From assembly GCF_018736065.1 (NCBI RefSeq), contig NZ_CP076128.1:3573501-3637500 (forward strand): DNA of 64,000 bases, given 5' to 3'. Position 1 is the first letter of the stretch. Every line of letters begins with the position of its first letter. The translations under genes and the position numbers were made by a program. Below are positions 27,291 through 35,041 of the stretch, piece by piece. The notes under the pieces are model-generated. The model ran no database searches, was not told the origin of the DNA, and was given only the letters and a program-made list of their open reading frames with translations. The stretch is from Flammeovirga kamogawensis. GTDB taxonomy: Bacteria; Bacteroidota; Bacteroidia; Cytophagales; Flammeovirgaceae.

Positions 27291-27321
27291 AAAAAGCCAA
27301 TACAAAAATTGCATTGGCTTT
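27291..27321 (-). terminator. Terminator of the tRNA-Lys/Leu array
   Basis: AAAGCCAAT (27294-27302) and ATTGGCTTT (27313-27321) pair. On the minus strand the stem is followed by a run of T. It starts directly beyond the 3' end of the last tRNA. Confidence 0.8.
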
Positions 27322-27322
27322 G

Positions 27323-27395
27323 TGATCCCGCTGGGGCTCGAACCCAGGACCCTCTCCTTAAAAGGGAGATGCTCTACCAACTGAGCTACGGAATC
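27323..27395 (-). tRNA. tRNA-Lys (TTT), array copy 8 (last transcribed)
   Basis: Acceptor GATTCCG/CGGGATC with one T-G pair, D arm GGTAGAGC, anticodon loop CTTTTAA, T arm GGGTTCGAGCCCC. Discriminator A; CCA is not encoded. Confidence 0.96.
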
Positions 27396-27423
27396 TCGTA
27401 TTTCTACGAATTTATTTTAGAAG

Positions 27424-27496
27424 TGATCCCGCTGGGGCTCGAACCCAGGACCCTCTCCTTAAAAGGGAGATGCTCTACCAACTGAGCTACGGAATC
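27424..27496 (-). tRNA. tRNA-Lys (TTT), array copy 7
   Basis: Identical to the other copies of the array, with anticodon loop CTTTTAA. Confidence 0.96.
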
Positions 27497-27524
27497 TCGT
27501 ATTTCTACGAATTTATTTTAGAAG

Positions 27525-27597
27525 TGATCCCGCTGGGGCTCGAACCCAGGACCCTCTCCTTAAAAGGGAGATGCTCTACCAACTGAGCTACGGAATC
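27525..27597 (-). tRNA. tRNA-Lys (TTT), array copy 6
   Basis: Identical to the other copies of the array, with anticodon loop CTTTTAA. Confidence 0.96.
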
Positions 27598-27625
27598 TCG
27601 TATTTCTACGAATTTATTTTAGAAG

Positions 27626-27698
27626 TGATCCCGCTGGGGCTCGAACCCAGGACCCTCTCCTTAAAAGGGAGATGCTCTACCAACTGAGCTACGGAATC
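27626..27698 (-). tRNA. tRNA-Lys (TTT), array copy 5
   Basis: Identical to the other copies of the array, with anticodon loop CTTTTAA. Confidence 0.96.
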
Positions 27699-27726
27699 TC
27701 GTATTTCTACGAATTTATTTTAGAAG

Positions 27727-27799
27727 TGATCCCGCTGGGGCTCGAACCCAGGACCCTCTCCTTAAAAGGGAGATGCTCTACCAACTGAGCTACGGAATC
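27727..27799 (-). tRNA. tRNA-Lys (TTT), array copy 4
   Basis: Identical to the other copies of the array, with anticodon loop CTTTTAA. Confidence 0.96.
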
Positions 27800-27827
27800 T
27801 CGTATTTCTACGAATTTATTTTAGAAG

Positions 27828-27900
27828 TGATCCCGCTGGGGCTCGAACCCAGGACCCTCTCCTTAAAAGGGAGATGCTCTACCAACTGAGCTACGGAATC
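27828..27900 (-). tRNA. tRNA-Lys (TTT), array copy 3
   Basis: Identical to the other copies. The spacer on its right side is one base shorter than the others. Confidence 0.96.
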
Positions 27901-27927
27901 TCGTATTTCTACGAATTATTTTAGAAG

Positions 27928-28000
27928 TGATCCCGCTGGGGCTCGAACCCAGGACCCTCTCCTTAAAAGGGAGATGCTCTACCAACTGAGCTACGGAATC
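27928..28000 (-). tRNA. tRNA-Lys (TTT), array copy 2
   Basis: Identical to the other copies. The sequence upstream (to the right) differs from the array spacer, so this is the edge of the tandem repeat. Confidence 0.96.
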
Positions 28001-28044
28001 ATTATCTTAATAAAGATAATATTTTTTTTTGAAATACAACACAG

Positions 28045-28128
28045 TACTCACGATTGGACTCGAACCAACACGGGATCGCTCCCACTACCCCCTCAAGGTA
28101 GCGCGTCTACCAATTTCGCCACGTGAGT
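28045..28128 (-). tRNA. tRNA-Leu (GAG)
   Basis: 84 bases with acceptor ACTCACG/CGTGAGT, anticodon stem CTACC/GGTAG with loop TTGAGGG (anticodon GAG) and a long variable arm (GGGAGCGATCCC), as expected for leucine tRNA. It sits between the first tRNA-Lys and the seven tandem copies and is probably cotranscribed. Confidence 0.94.
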
Positions 28129-28148
28129 AATTGATATGTTTTCAATAG

Positions 28149-28221
28149 TGATCCCGCTGGGGCTCGAACCCAGGACCCTCTCCTTAAAAGGGAGATGCTC
28201 TACCAACTGAGCTACGGAATC
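28149..28221 (-). tRNA. tRNA-Lys (TTT), array copy 1 (first transcribed)
   Basis: Same tRNA sequence as the tandem copies but with different flanks. It is separated from the tandem block by tRNA-Leu. A weak -7-like TACGTTTT lies upstream on the minus strand (28248-28255). Confidence 0.96.
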
Positions 28222-28324
28222 ATAAAATTTCAAAAAGAAAGAACTAAAAAACGTAAAATTCAAAATCCTCCCTTAAATTTGAAAAACTCGTTTAGCTTTC
28301 CTTTTTTGCGAGTGCAAATGTAGA

Positions 28325-29077
28325 ATGATTTTCAATGTCAAGCAAATAATGAGATTTCTTTTATTCTTAATAAGTTTTTACTTACTGACATACAGTCAGT
28401 TATCGTTAGCAAATTCTTCAATAAAAAACAAAATTGAAGAGGCAGATCAGCTTTTTGACGCCAAACAGTACATTGATGCGTATAAAATTTACGATAATCT
28501 TTTAGAAGATGATCAAGTTTTTTCATCAAGAATGTTACTTCGTATGTCTTATATTCAAGAAGGGCAAGGAAATTATTCTTTGGCTTTGTACTTATTGAAT
28601 TTACAATATAGACTTACAGCCGATAGACAAACGTCTAATAAGATGTCAAAAATAGCAAGTGATCACAATCTTTTAGGTTATCAATATTCCGACAAAGAAT
28701 ATTTCACTTCACTTTTTAATAAAATGAAAGTTGAAGTAGGTGTTGCGATCATTGTCATTTTAGGGATTTGTTTGGTGTTAATGTACCTCCGCCGTAAAGA
28801 GCAACATTCTATCACTACACTTACTTTTGGAGTAGCTGTAATTAGCTTACTAGGGCTTTGGGCATTTAATGGTGGTGTTATCAGAGAACAAGGTATTGTA
28901 ATGCCTTCTGGAGCACTTTTAATGGATGGTCCTTCTGCAGGTAGTAAAAATATTTCTAAGCTCGTACCAGGTGAAAGAGTAATGATATCTGGAGAAACTG
29001 ACATTTGGTATGAAGTAACTTTACCAAATGAAGCAACTGGTTTCCTAAGAAAAGGTAGAGTATTTGATGTTAAGTAG
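28325..29077 (+). CDS. BatE-like TPR and SH3-domain membrane protein
   Basis: The 250-residue product has a signal peptide, tetratricopeptide-like helices (about 35-110: ADQLFDAKQYIDAYKIYDNLL, YIQEGQGNYSLALYLLNLQ), two transmembrane helices (about 137-155 and 163-182) and a bacterial SH3-like domain (about 190-250: GERVMISGETDIWYEVTLPN, GFLRKGRVFDV). This order is that of BatE in the Bat (aerotolerance) operons of Bacteroidota, but no MoxR or VWA-domain Bat genes are nearby. The function is not established. The start may be the ATG at 28349 (MRFLLFLIS), which gives a cleaner signal peptide than the one at 28325. Confidence 0.7.
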   Translation: MIFNVKQIMRFLLFLISFYLLTYSQLSLANSSIKNKIEEADQLFDAKQYIDAYKIYDNLLEDDQVFSSRMLLRMSYIQEGQGNYSLALYLLNLQYRLTADRQTSNKMSKIASDHNLLGYQYSDKEYFTSLFNKMKVEVGVAIIVILGICLVLMYLRRKEQHSITTLTFGVAVISLLGLWAFNGGVIREQGIVMPSGALLMDGPSAGSKNISKLVPGERVMISGETDIWYEVTLPNEATGFLRKGRVFDVK

Positions 29078-29129
29078 TCGAATACTGAAAATTTTACTTG
29101 AAATATCTATTGTTAGATATTTTTAGCAT

Positions 29130-29167
29130 AAAAAAAGCTACATGATTTAGTTCGTGTAGCTTTTTTA
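29130..29167. terminator. Bidirectional terminator
   Basis: AAAAAAGCTACATGA pairs with TCGTGTAGCTTTTTT (one G-T pair). The arms give a run of T on both strands, serving the convergent BatE-like and sensor genes. Confidence 0.85.
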
Positions 29168-29169
29168 TT

Positions 29170-31107
29170 TTAACTGAGAGTAAATAACCAACGGTCACTA
29201 CCATCAAGGAAAAGTTGTTTTATTTCTAGTTGAACATCTTTTAGTTCACCATTGCTATCTTTTAATTTAATAACAGTTGAAAGTTTTTCAACTTGCCATG
29301 TTTTATTTTCAGAATAATCAGGGAATAGAGTACCAATATCAAAATGAAGTAACTCATCTAAAGAATATTGAACTATATCTAAGAAGGATTGACTACTAAA
29401 CCAAATTTGACCTTCAGACTCTACAATAATTATTCTTCCTCCTGTTATATCAACAACTTCATTCAAAAGTTTTTTATTACTCTCTGTTTCTCTACGCTCT
29501 CTTACAAGTTGTTCTTGAGTTGCTTGAAGCTCCTCCATGTTTTGCTTCATTTCCTCCTCACTAGTTCTTAATTCATCTGTAAGGCGTTTACTATCGTTGT
29601 AGAGCTTACTTACATTTGAAGTGTTTTCTGATGTGGCTACAGATGTTGCAATAGCTCCACCAATTTCGTCTAATAATTGTAACGACTTTTCTTCTAGAGG
29701 ATGAAAAGATGCTATTTCCAATATTACTTCAACTTCTCCATGAGATTTAAATGGATAAATTGATAAAGAATTTGGAGCTGCATCACCTAAACCTGAACGG
29801 ATTTTTATGTAATCTTCTGGTATTTCTGTAAGGTAAATAGGTAGACCTTCTTGCCAAATTTCTCCAATTAATCCTTCTCCAATTTTTATTTTTTGAGATT
29901 GAAATTCTTTATGGCTATCAAATGCATATAAAGCAGATAATTCCATATAAGATTCGTTTGTAACTGTGTCTTTTTTAACAATGTAAAAGGCACAATGAGC
30001 GCAATTCATAAAACGAGCTAATTCTTTTACAAGTGCTTTTCCAAGTTCTTGAGCATCACTACTATGGATGCGAATTAATTTATTTAATCTGGCAGAACCT
30101 TCGTTAACCCATTCCCTTTCACTTCTCTCTTTAGAACTCTGTTCTAGCCTGTTTTTAGTATCAATTAATGAGTGGATAAATGGATCTTCTTTATATTGAT
30201 CATCGTTTATTTTTTCAAACTCAATATTATAATTTCCTTTACTAAATTCCATTACAAATATGGAAATATCTTGCAGTTTTTCTCTCATGGATTTTAGAGA
30301 TTTTCGCATACTGTGCATCTCACTTGTACCATAGTCATTAAACTTAATATTTAAATTACCGGAAGCTATTTCATTACTTTTTTCTGCTAAATCTTTTAAA
30401 GGAGTAATTATAGCTTTACGTAATAAGAGAGCATTAAGAATAACTATTATGAGTATTACAAAAACGGCAATTAAAATAAACCTTGTTAGTTGAAATTCAA
30501 TTTCTTCTGAATCACTTACATAAGCTTGAACTAAGTCTTGGTTAACTTTTAGCATAGTCCCTGAGTTTTGCTCTAGGTAAGCCAAGCTATTGCCTACTTT
30601 TACGTTTTTCTCTAAAACTTTTGTTAGTAACCCTACGCTATCTAATGCTGTAGTATCAAGCGTAATATTCATGTTGAAAGTATAGTTAGAAGTAGTAAGG
30701 GGTTCTTCTAAAATCACCCTAGAATTACTTCTGTAAGGCTTCCAGACCTCTTCAACACGTTCAATGTAGTCTTCTACTCTTATACTAGCTGGACGAATTT
30801 TTTTTCCATCCATTTCAGGTACAGTACCTCCATGCTTCATTGCTAGTAAAGAACCATCAAATAAATTTATAGCCTTTTTAAGCTCTTGTTTAGTTTGGTT
30901 GTCTCCAGAGTCTACATAAATATTAGAGAGCAAAACTATACGTTGAGATAGCATTGCATTTCTAGCAGAGATATCTACTTCAAGACTTTCATTTGTGTAT
31001 AGGCCTACAAGAGTTAGTACAGTAAGAGAAATTGTTCCGATTACAACACCACCTATCCAAAAAATAATTTGCTTGATTGTAAATTGCTTTAAATACTTTT
31101 CAATCAT
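29170..31107 (-). CDS. Membrane sensor protein (PilJ-type/HAMP/GAF/PAS) without recognised output
   Basis: The 645-residue protein has TM1 (about 13-37) and a periplasmic helical domain with the motif SARNAMLSQRI (about 47-57), typical of PilJ/NarX-like type IV pili methyl-accepting N-terminal domains. TM2 (about 208-230) follows, then HAMP (about 230-285), a GAF domain (about 345-490), a coiled coil (about 500-545) and a PAS domain (about 550-645) ending the protein. No histidine kinase, GGDEF, phosphatase or chemotaxis signalling domain follows, so the signal must leave by protein contact. The stop is a clean TAA at the terminator, so there is no sign of truncation. No partner gene is adjacent. 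Confidence 0.8.
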   Translation of the reverse strand: MIEKYLKQFTIKQIIFWIGGVVIGTISLTVLTLVGLYTNESLEVDISARNAMLSQRIVLLSNIYVDSGDNQTKQELKKAINLFDGSLLAMKHGGTVPEMDGKKIRPASIRVEDYIERVEEVWKPYRSNSRVILEEPLTTSNYTFNMNITLDTTALDSVGLLTKVLEKNVKVGNSLAYLEQNSGTMLKVNQDLVQAYVSDSEEIEFQLTRFILIAVFVILIIVILNALLLRKAIITPLKDLAEKSNEIASGNLNIKFNDYGTSEMHSMRKSLKSMREKLQDISIFVMEFSKGNYNIEFEKINDDQYKEDPFIHSLIDTKNRLEQSSKERSEREWVNEGSARLNKLIRIHSSDAQELGKALVKELARFMNCAHCAFYIVKKDTVTNESYMELSALYAFDSHKEFQSQKIKIGEGLIGEIWQEGLPIYLTEIPEDYIKIRSGLGDAAPNSLSIYPFKSHGEVEVILEIASFHPLEEKSLQLLDEIGGAIATSVATSENTSNVSKLYNDSKRLTDELRTSEEEMKQNMEELQATQEQLVRERRETESNKKLLNEVVDITGGRIIIVESEGQIWFSSQSFLDIVQYSLDELLHFDIGTLFPDYSENKTWQVEKLSTVIKLKDSNGELKDVQLEIKQLFLDGSDRWLFTLS

Positions 31108-31333
31108 TCTTTTATATATCTTTTCCTCTAATAAATAATATCAGAGTTCTATTGAATTTCTATTGCTAAAAGTAGAGTGTAAGCACCCCATACGTTGATA
31201 ACGTAAAAACTAGTAAAAGTTGTACGTTTATGTGTATCAATATTAAAGAATAATGAAGTGTAAAATATGTGCCAAAAATTAAATTAATGGTATATATGAA
31301 TTTTTAAACTGTAGAAATATTGATTTAGGTCTT

Positions 31334-31954
31334 TTATTGTAATAAAGGAGTATAGAAGTCTTTAATGCCTGAAAGTAAAAATTGCACCCCCATTGCTAAT
31401 ACAATTAATCCCATAAATTTAGTAGTAACTTGATTTGTCATGGATGGTTTTGATGCAGATTTACGTGATAGTATTGCAACAATAACCCAAGTTAATAGTA
31501 AAACCCCAACAATTGAAAATAGAGCTACTAACGGGATTTCTGCATCGGATTGAGTAATGGATAATGTAATCACTCCTGTTATTGTACCTGGACTAGCAGC
31601 AAATAATACCAAAGGGACTAAATTATTTTCATCTTTAACTTCTTTTGTAGAAGGATTTTTTTCTCTACGATCTTCAGACGAAGATTTACTTAGCATACCG
31701 AATCCCATCCAGATTAAAACAATACCTCCTGCAACTTGAAAAGCATCTAAAGAAATGCCAAAACTTTGAAGTAATCTAGCGCCAAAAAATGCAGCAGAAG
31801 ATAAGATAACTCCCACTATAAGAATTGTTTTAGTAAGATCTTTAAGTTTTTGATTATAGTTTTTACCTCTCTCTAAACTATTGAAAATTTGAGCACAAAT
31901 TACAGGGTTTACCAGTGAAAAGATGGTTAGAATTCCTTGTAAATAATTATCCAT
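31334..31954 (-). CDS. MarC family integral membrane protein
   Basis: The 206-residue product has six predicted transmembrane helices. It has family features including the N-terminal SLVNPVICAQIFNSL segment (the NP motif), AGGIVLIWMGFGML and the second-half LFAASPGTITGVITL (again with a P-G-T loop). MarC proteins were once linked to multiple antibiotic resistance, but their role is unknown. It lies downstream of an MFS gene but behind that gene's terminator. Confidence 0.85.
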   Translation of the reverse strand: MDNYLQGILTIFSLVNPVICAQIFNSLERGKNYNQKLKDLTKTILIVGVILSSAAFFGARLLQSFGISLDAFQVAGGIVLIWMGFGMLSKSSSEDRREKNPSTKEVKDENNLVPLVLFAASPGTITGVITLSITQSDAEIPLVALFSIVGVLLLTWVIVAILSRKSASKPSMTNQVTTKFMGLIVLAMGVQFLLSGIKDFYTPLLQ

Positions 31955-31977
31955 AGATAGTGGTATTATACTTTATA

Positions 31978-32017
31978 TAAAAAGGGACTACTTCCATTAA
32001 ATAATGAAAGTAGTCCC
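31978..32017 (-). terminator. Terminator of the MFS transporter gene
   Basis: GGGACTACTT (31984-31993) and AAGTAGTCCC (32008-32017) pair. On the minus strand the stem is followed by TTTTTATA. Confidence 0.85.
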
Positions 32018-32043
32018 AATATATACTAAAACGTAAAGGTATT

Positions 32044-33426
32044 TTACTGTTCTAGCTTTTTATCTTTGTTATCACTAATTATTCCCACACAGAATGCTCC
32101 AATAATTAAAATTACTCCAGCCATAGTTAATAAACCTACAGCGTTGCCATCAAAGAAGTTTGATGCGATAGTACCTCCAAATAAACCTGCAAATATTTGA
32201 GGACCTGCAATGGTTACATTAAAAATACCCATATAGATACCCATTTTCTCAGCAGGAAGGTTTTCTGATAAAATACTAAATGGCATTGCTAAAATAGCTG
32301 CCCATGCAATACCTACACCAGCCATAGAAACAAAAAGTAAATATTTATCTTGTATCATTCCAATACTTAAAAGTCCAAGTCCACCTAGTATTAAAGCACT
32401 TGCATATACTGTTTTTCTATTTGTTGCTTTAATTAGTGAAGGCATAAGTACAGAGAATATTGCAGCAGCAAAACTATACATTGCAAACATTAAACCTACC
32501 CAGTTACCCGCATCATTATAAGCAGCAGAAGTTACGTCTCCGGGTGCTGTGTGCCATATATGTTGAGCAATTGCAGGGGTAGAATATACCCACATAAAAT
32601 AGAATGCTACCCAAGAACATAATTGAACGGCAGCAAGCTGGAACATTACTTTTGGCGATGAAATTAATGTTTTAATAAAATTAGCTATTGCATTTCCACC
32701 ATCTTTAGCTTGTTGTTCTTTTTCTGCTTTTTGAGCCTCTAAATCTATATTATTATACTCTGCATATTCTTCTGGAGGATACTCTTTAGTTCTTAATACT
32801 GTCCATAGTACAGTAATCATTAATGTTGCACCGCCAATATAAAATGACCAAACAACAGAGTCAGCTACTTTTTGTCCTTCAGCTGGCTCATTGTTAACAC
32901 CTATCATTGTAAGAATAAAAGGTAGAGCGGAACCAACAACAGCACCTGTATTAATTAAAAAACTTTGAACAGAATAACCTAAATCTCTTTGTTTATCATT
33001 TACCATATCGCCTACTAGGGCTCTAAATGGTTGAAATGTGATATTAAAGGAAGCGTCCATTATTAATAGCATAGTTGCTCCAAATAACATTGGAGGCATA
33101 AGTGCCACAAAGAACTCTGAATTAGGCATTAAGAACATTGCTAATGTTGCAGCAATGGCTCCTCCTAATATAAATGGTACTCTTCGTCCAAGTTTTGTCC
33201 ATGTACTATCAGAAGCACCACCAATAATAGGTTGAATGATAATACCTGCAATAGGAGCGGCTAGCCAGAAGTAACCTAAATCGTGTACATCTGCACCTAG
33301 AGCTTGAAGAATACGACTTACATTACCGTTTTGAAGTGCAAATCCAAATTGAACACCCAAGAAACCGAAGCTTAGGTTCCAGATTTGCCAGAAAGATAAA
33401 TCAGGTTTAGCGACTTTATTTGCCAT
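32044..33426 (-). CDS. MFS transporter, SLC45/GPH-like sugar transporter
   Basis: The 460-residue protein has about 12 transmembrane helices. The start (SFWQIWNLSFGFLGVQFGFALQNGNVSRILQALGA) and the loop 2-3 motif GGASDSTWTKLGRRVPFI match SLC45-like sugar symporters of Bacteroidota, often labelled MalT-like. A disaccharide or sugar and cation symport role is inferred; no sugar-metabolic gene is adjacent. It has its own terminator before the MarC gene. Confidence 0.82.
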   Translation of the reverse strand: MANKVAKPDLSFWQIWNLSFGFLGVQFGFALQNGNVSRILQALGADVHDLGYFWLAAPIAGIIIQPIIGGASDSTWTKLGRRVPFILGGAIAATLAMFLMPNSEFFVALMPPMLFGATMLLIMDASFNITFQPFRALVGDMVNDKQRDLGYSVQSFLINTGAVVGSALPFILTMIGVNNEPAEGQKVADSVVWSFYIGGATLMITVLWTVLRTKEYPPEEYAEYNNIDLEAQKAEKEQQAKDGGNAIANFIKTLISSPKVMFQLAAVQLCSWVAFYFMWVYSTPAIAQHIWHTAPGDVTSAAYNDAGNWVGLMFAMYSFAAAIFSVLMPSLIKATNRKTVYASALILGGLGLLSIGMIQDKYLLFVSMAGVGIAWAAILAMPFSILSENLPAEKMGIYMGIFNVTIAGPQIFAGLFGGTIASNFFDGNAVGLLTMAGVILIIGAFCVGIISDNKDKKLEQ

Positions 33427-33568
33427 ATAAATGAATATAATTTTTGTGTTTCACTTTCATACTTATAAACAAATATAAAAATGTAACACTAACATTTAAC
33501 TGATATTTGTTAGATCAATCAATAAAAATCATATTATTTCTTCTGCAATCGGTTGAATTTTAATAAAT

Positions 33569-33602
33569 AAAAAAGTCTCTACCTGTTTGAGATAGAGACT
33601 TT
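33569..33602 (-). terminator. Terminator of the NqrM-like gene
   Basis: AAGTCTCTA (33573-33581) pairs with TAGAGACTT (33593-33601). On the minus strand the stem is followed by TTTTTATTTATT. Confidence 0.8.
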
Positions 33603-33626
33603 ATCTATATTTTGATAAACAGTTAC

Positions 33627-33824
33627 TTAAGCTGTTTCTTTTTTGTTTTTACATTCTGAAGGATCATTTCCGCAAAAACTACATGTCTTGCCTTCAGGAT
33701 TTAAAAAAGGACTTTGAGATGCACACGTGCCTTCAAATTTCCCATCTTTTTTGAAAATTAACTTCACAGACATCAAAATGAAGAATGCCCCGAGGATACC
33801 AACGGTTAATAATATAGTTTCCAT
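33627..33824 (-). CDS. NqrM-like small membrane protein (cysteine motif)
   Basis: The 65-residue product has one transmembrane helix (about 5-24) followed by a cysteine-bearing tail: GTC at 32-34, then CSFCGNDPSEC near 48-58. The pattern (TM, KG-CG-like, C-x2-CG-x-P-x3-C) matches the DUF539/NqrM family. NqrM proteins help mature the Na+-translocating NADH:quinone reductase by delivering iron to its intramembrane cysteines. No nqr gene is in the window, so the link is by family pattern alone. It ends with its own terminator. Confidence 0.6.
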   Translation of the reverse strand: METILLTVGILGAFFILMSVKLIFKKDGKFEGTCASQSPFLNPEGKTCSFCGNDPSECKNKKETA

Positions 33825-33980
33825 GATAAATATAGTGTGAATTTGTCTTAGAGACTTAAATTTCTTTGTACAAAGGTAACTAAAGTTTATAATTTTATAG
33901 TGATAAAGGTTACCTAGAAATTAGTTTTACTTTGAAGTTTCTAACAAATTAACAAATGTTCATATGTTTTAATCAAAGAA

Positions 33981-34397
33981 TTATAAATACTGGGTAACAA
34001 TCCTGACTTTAGTAACTTGCCCTTGATTAACTTGGAATGCATATTCTTCAAAATCAGGCTCTTTCATTTTTACTTTTTTATCCCAAGAAAAACCGAAACC
34101 TTCTTTTGGTAATCCAATCCAGTTATTTGTCATATCATCATTTTCGTCTTCGTCATGACAAATTCTAATGCCGTAAGTACCAGGAGCGATATCTTCTAAT
34201 ACCATAGTAAATACTTTATCAGATACGACACCTTTTGTTTCTAAGATAGAATTTAAATCTTTATCTACTACTTGAACAAGCATAAAGCCATCGGTATTTC
34301 GTAGGCCTTCTACAGTTAAATGTATGTTAGAGGTTTCTTGAGCAAATAGGTTTTGCGAGAAACAGAGAAGAAGTACTATTAGGTGTTTAATTTTCAT
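33981..34397 (-). CDS. DUF2141 domain-containing secreted protein
   Basis: The 138-residue protein has a signal peptide (1-20, ending LFAQ). Its single beta-rich domain shows the DUF2141 features: LTVEGLRNTDGFMLVQV at the start, GTYGIRICHDEDENDDMTNNWIG (Ala/Gly-H-DEN-G-like core) and GLPKEGFGFS. The function of the family is not known; it is commonly exported in Bacteroidota. The gene follows the TRIC-type channel gene by 23 bases. Confidence 0.82.
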   Translation of the reverse strand: MKIKHLIVLLLCFSQNLFAQETSNIHLTVEGLRNTDGFMLVQVVDKDLNSILETKGVVSDKVFTMVLEDIAPGTYGIRICHDEDENDDMTNNWIGLPKEGFGFSWDKKVKMKEPDFEEYAFQVNQGQVTKVRIVTQYL

Positions 34398-34420
34398 TGT
34401 TTAAAAGTAGTTTGGTAATT

Positions 34421-35020
34421 TTAAATTTTTGGAAGCCCAATATGATAACGTATAGCAAGTAACCTGATTGCAATAACAGTCGAAATACACGTCCATGTTA
34501 TTATATTGAAATCTATATTTAGATAAGATAATCCAACAAATACAAATCCTCCAATAATACAAGCTGTTGCATAAATTTCATCTCTAAAAATAAGAGGTAC
34601 TTCATTACATAAAGTATCTCGAATAACACCACCCAATACGGCAGTGAATGTTCCCATTACTATTCCAATAGCAGGGGATATATCTAAAAATAGACTTTTT
34701 TCTAAACCAATAAAAGTAAAAACTCCTAAACCTAATGTATCAAATAGGAAAACGGTTGTTCTTAATCTAGCTACAGTTTCTTTAAATAATACAGTAAAGG
34801 CAACAGCCATAGTAATAACTAGGATATAATTAGTGTCCATTACCCAAAAAACAGGGGTTGTACCTAAAATCATATCTCTTACTGTTCCTCCACCTACAGC
34901 AGTTACACTTGCAACGAATATGGCTCCAAAAATGTCAAATTTCTTTTCTGAAGCAGCTAAAGCACCAGAAATGGCAAATACAAAAGTACCTACTAAATCT
35001 AAAAAGTTTATAAGTGACAT
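34421..35020 (-). CDS. Trimeric intracellular cation (TRIC/UPF0126) channel family protein
   Basis: The 199-residue protein has seven predicted transmembrane helices arranged as two repeats of about 85 residues, each with the glycine-rich GGGTVRDMILG or GGVIRDTLCN motif (the lipid/ion-binding KEV/GG-x-RD region of TRIC-like proteins). Bacterial members conduct K+ and other cations as trimers. The start at MSLINFLDLVGTFVFAISGA is normal. It sits in a minus-strand run after the GT9 gene (21 bases) and before the DUF2141 gene. Confidence 0.88.
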   Translation of the reverse strand: MSLINFLDLVGTFVFAISGALAASEKKFDIFGAIFVASVTAVGGGTVRDMILGTTPVFWVMDTNYILVITMAVAFTVLFKETVARLRTTVFLFDTLGLGVFTFIGLEKSLFLDISPAIGIVMGTFTAVLGGVIRDTLCNEVPLIFRDEIYATACIIGGFVFVGLSYLNIDFNIITWTCISTVIAIRLLAIRYHIGLPKI

Positions 35021-35041
35021 ATAGACTAATTTATTGAAGTA

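Larger units (their letters stand above)
27323..28000. repeat. Seven tandem direct repeats of a tRNA-Lys unit
   Basis: The unit is a 73-base tRNA-Lys plus a 28-base spacer (period 101). Starts on the plus strand are 27323, 27424, 27525, 27626, 27727, 27828 and 27928; the last interval is 100 because one T of the spacer is missing. The units appear identical otherwise. On the minus strand each spacer contains TCGTA-GAAA-TACGA, a five-pair hairpin with a GAAA loop. Confidence 0.95.

Noticed and set aside
27323-28221. Regular repeats of about 101 bases that could suggest a CRISPR array
   Set aside because: Each repeat unit is a complete tRNA-Lys with a constant spacer; CRISPR spacers would differ and no cas genes are near.
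29170-31107. Classification of the sensor as a histidine kinase
   Set aside because: No H-box, N, G1 or G2 motifs are present after the PAS domain, and the gene ends at a terminator.
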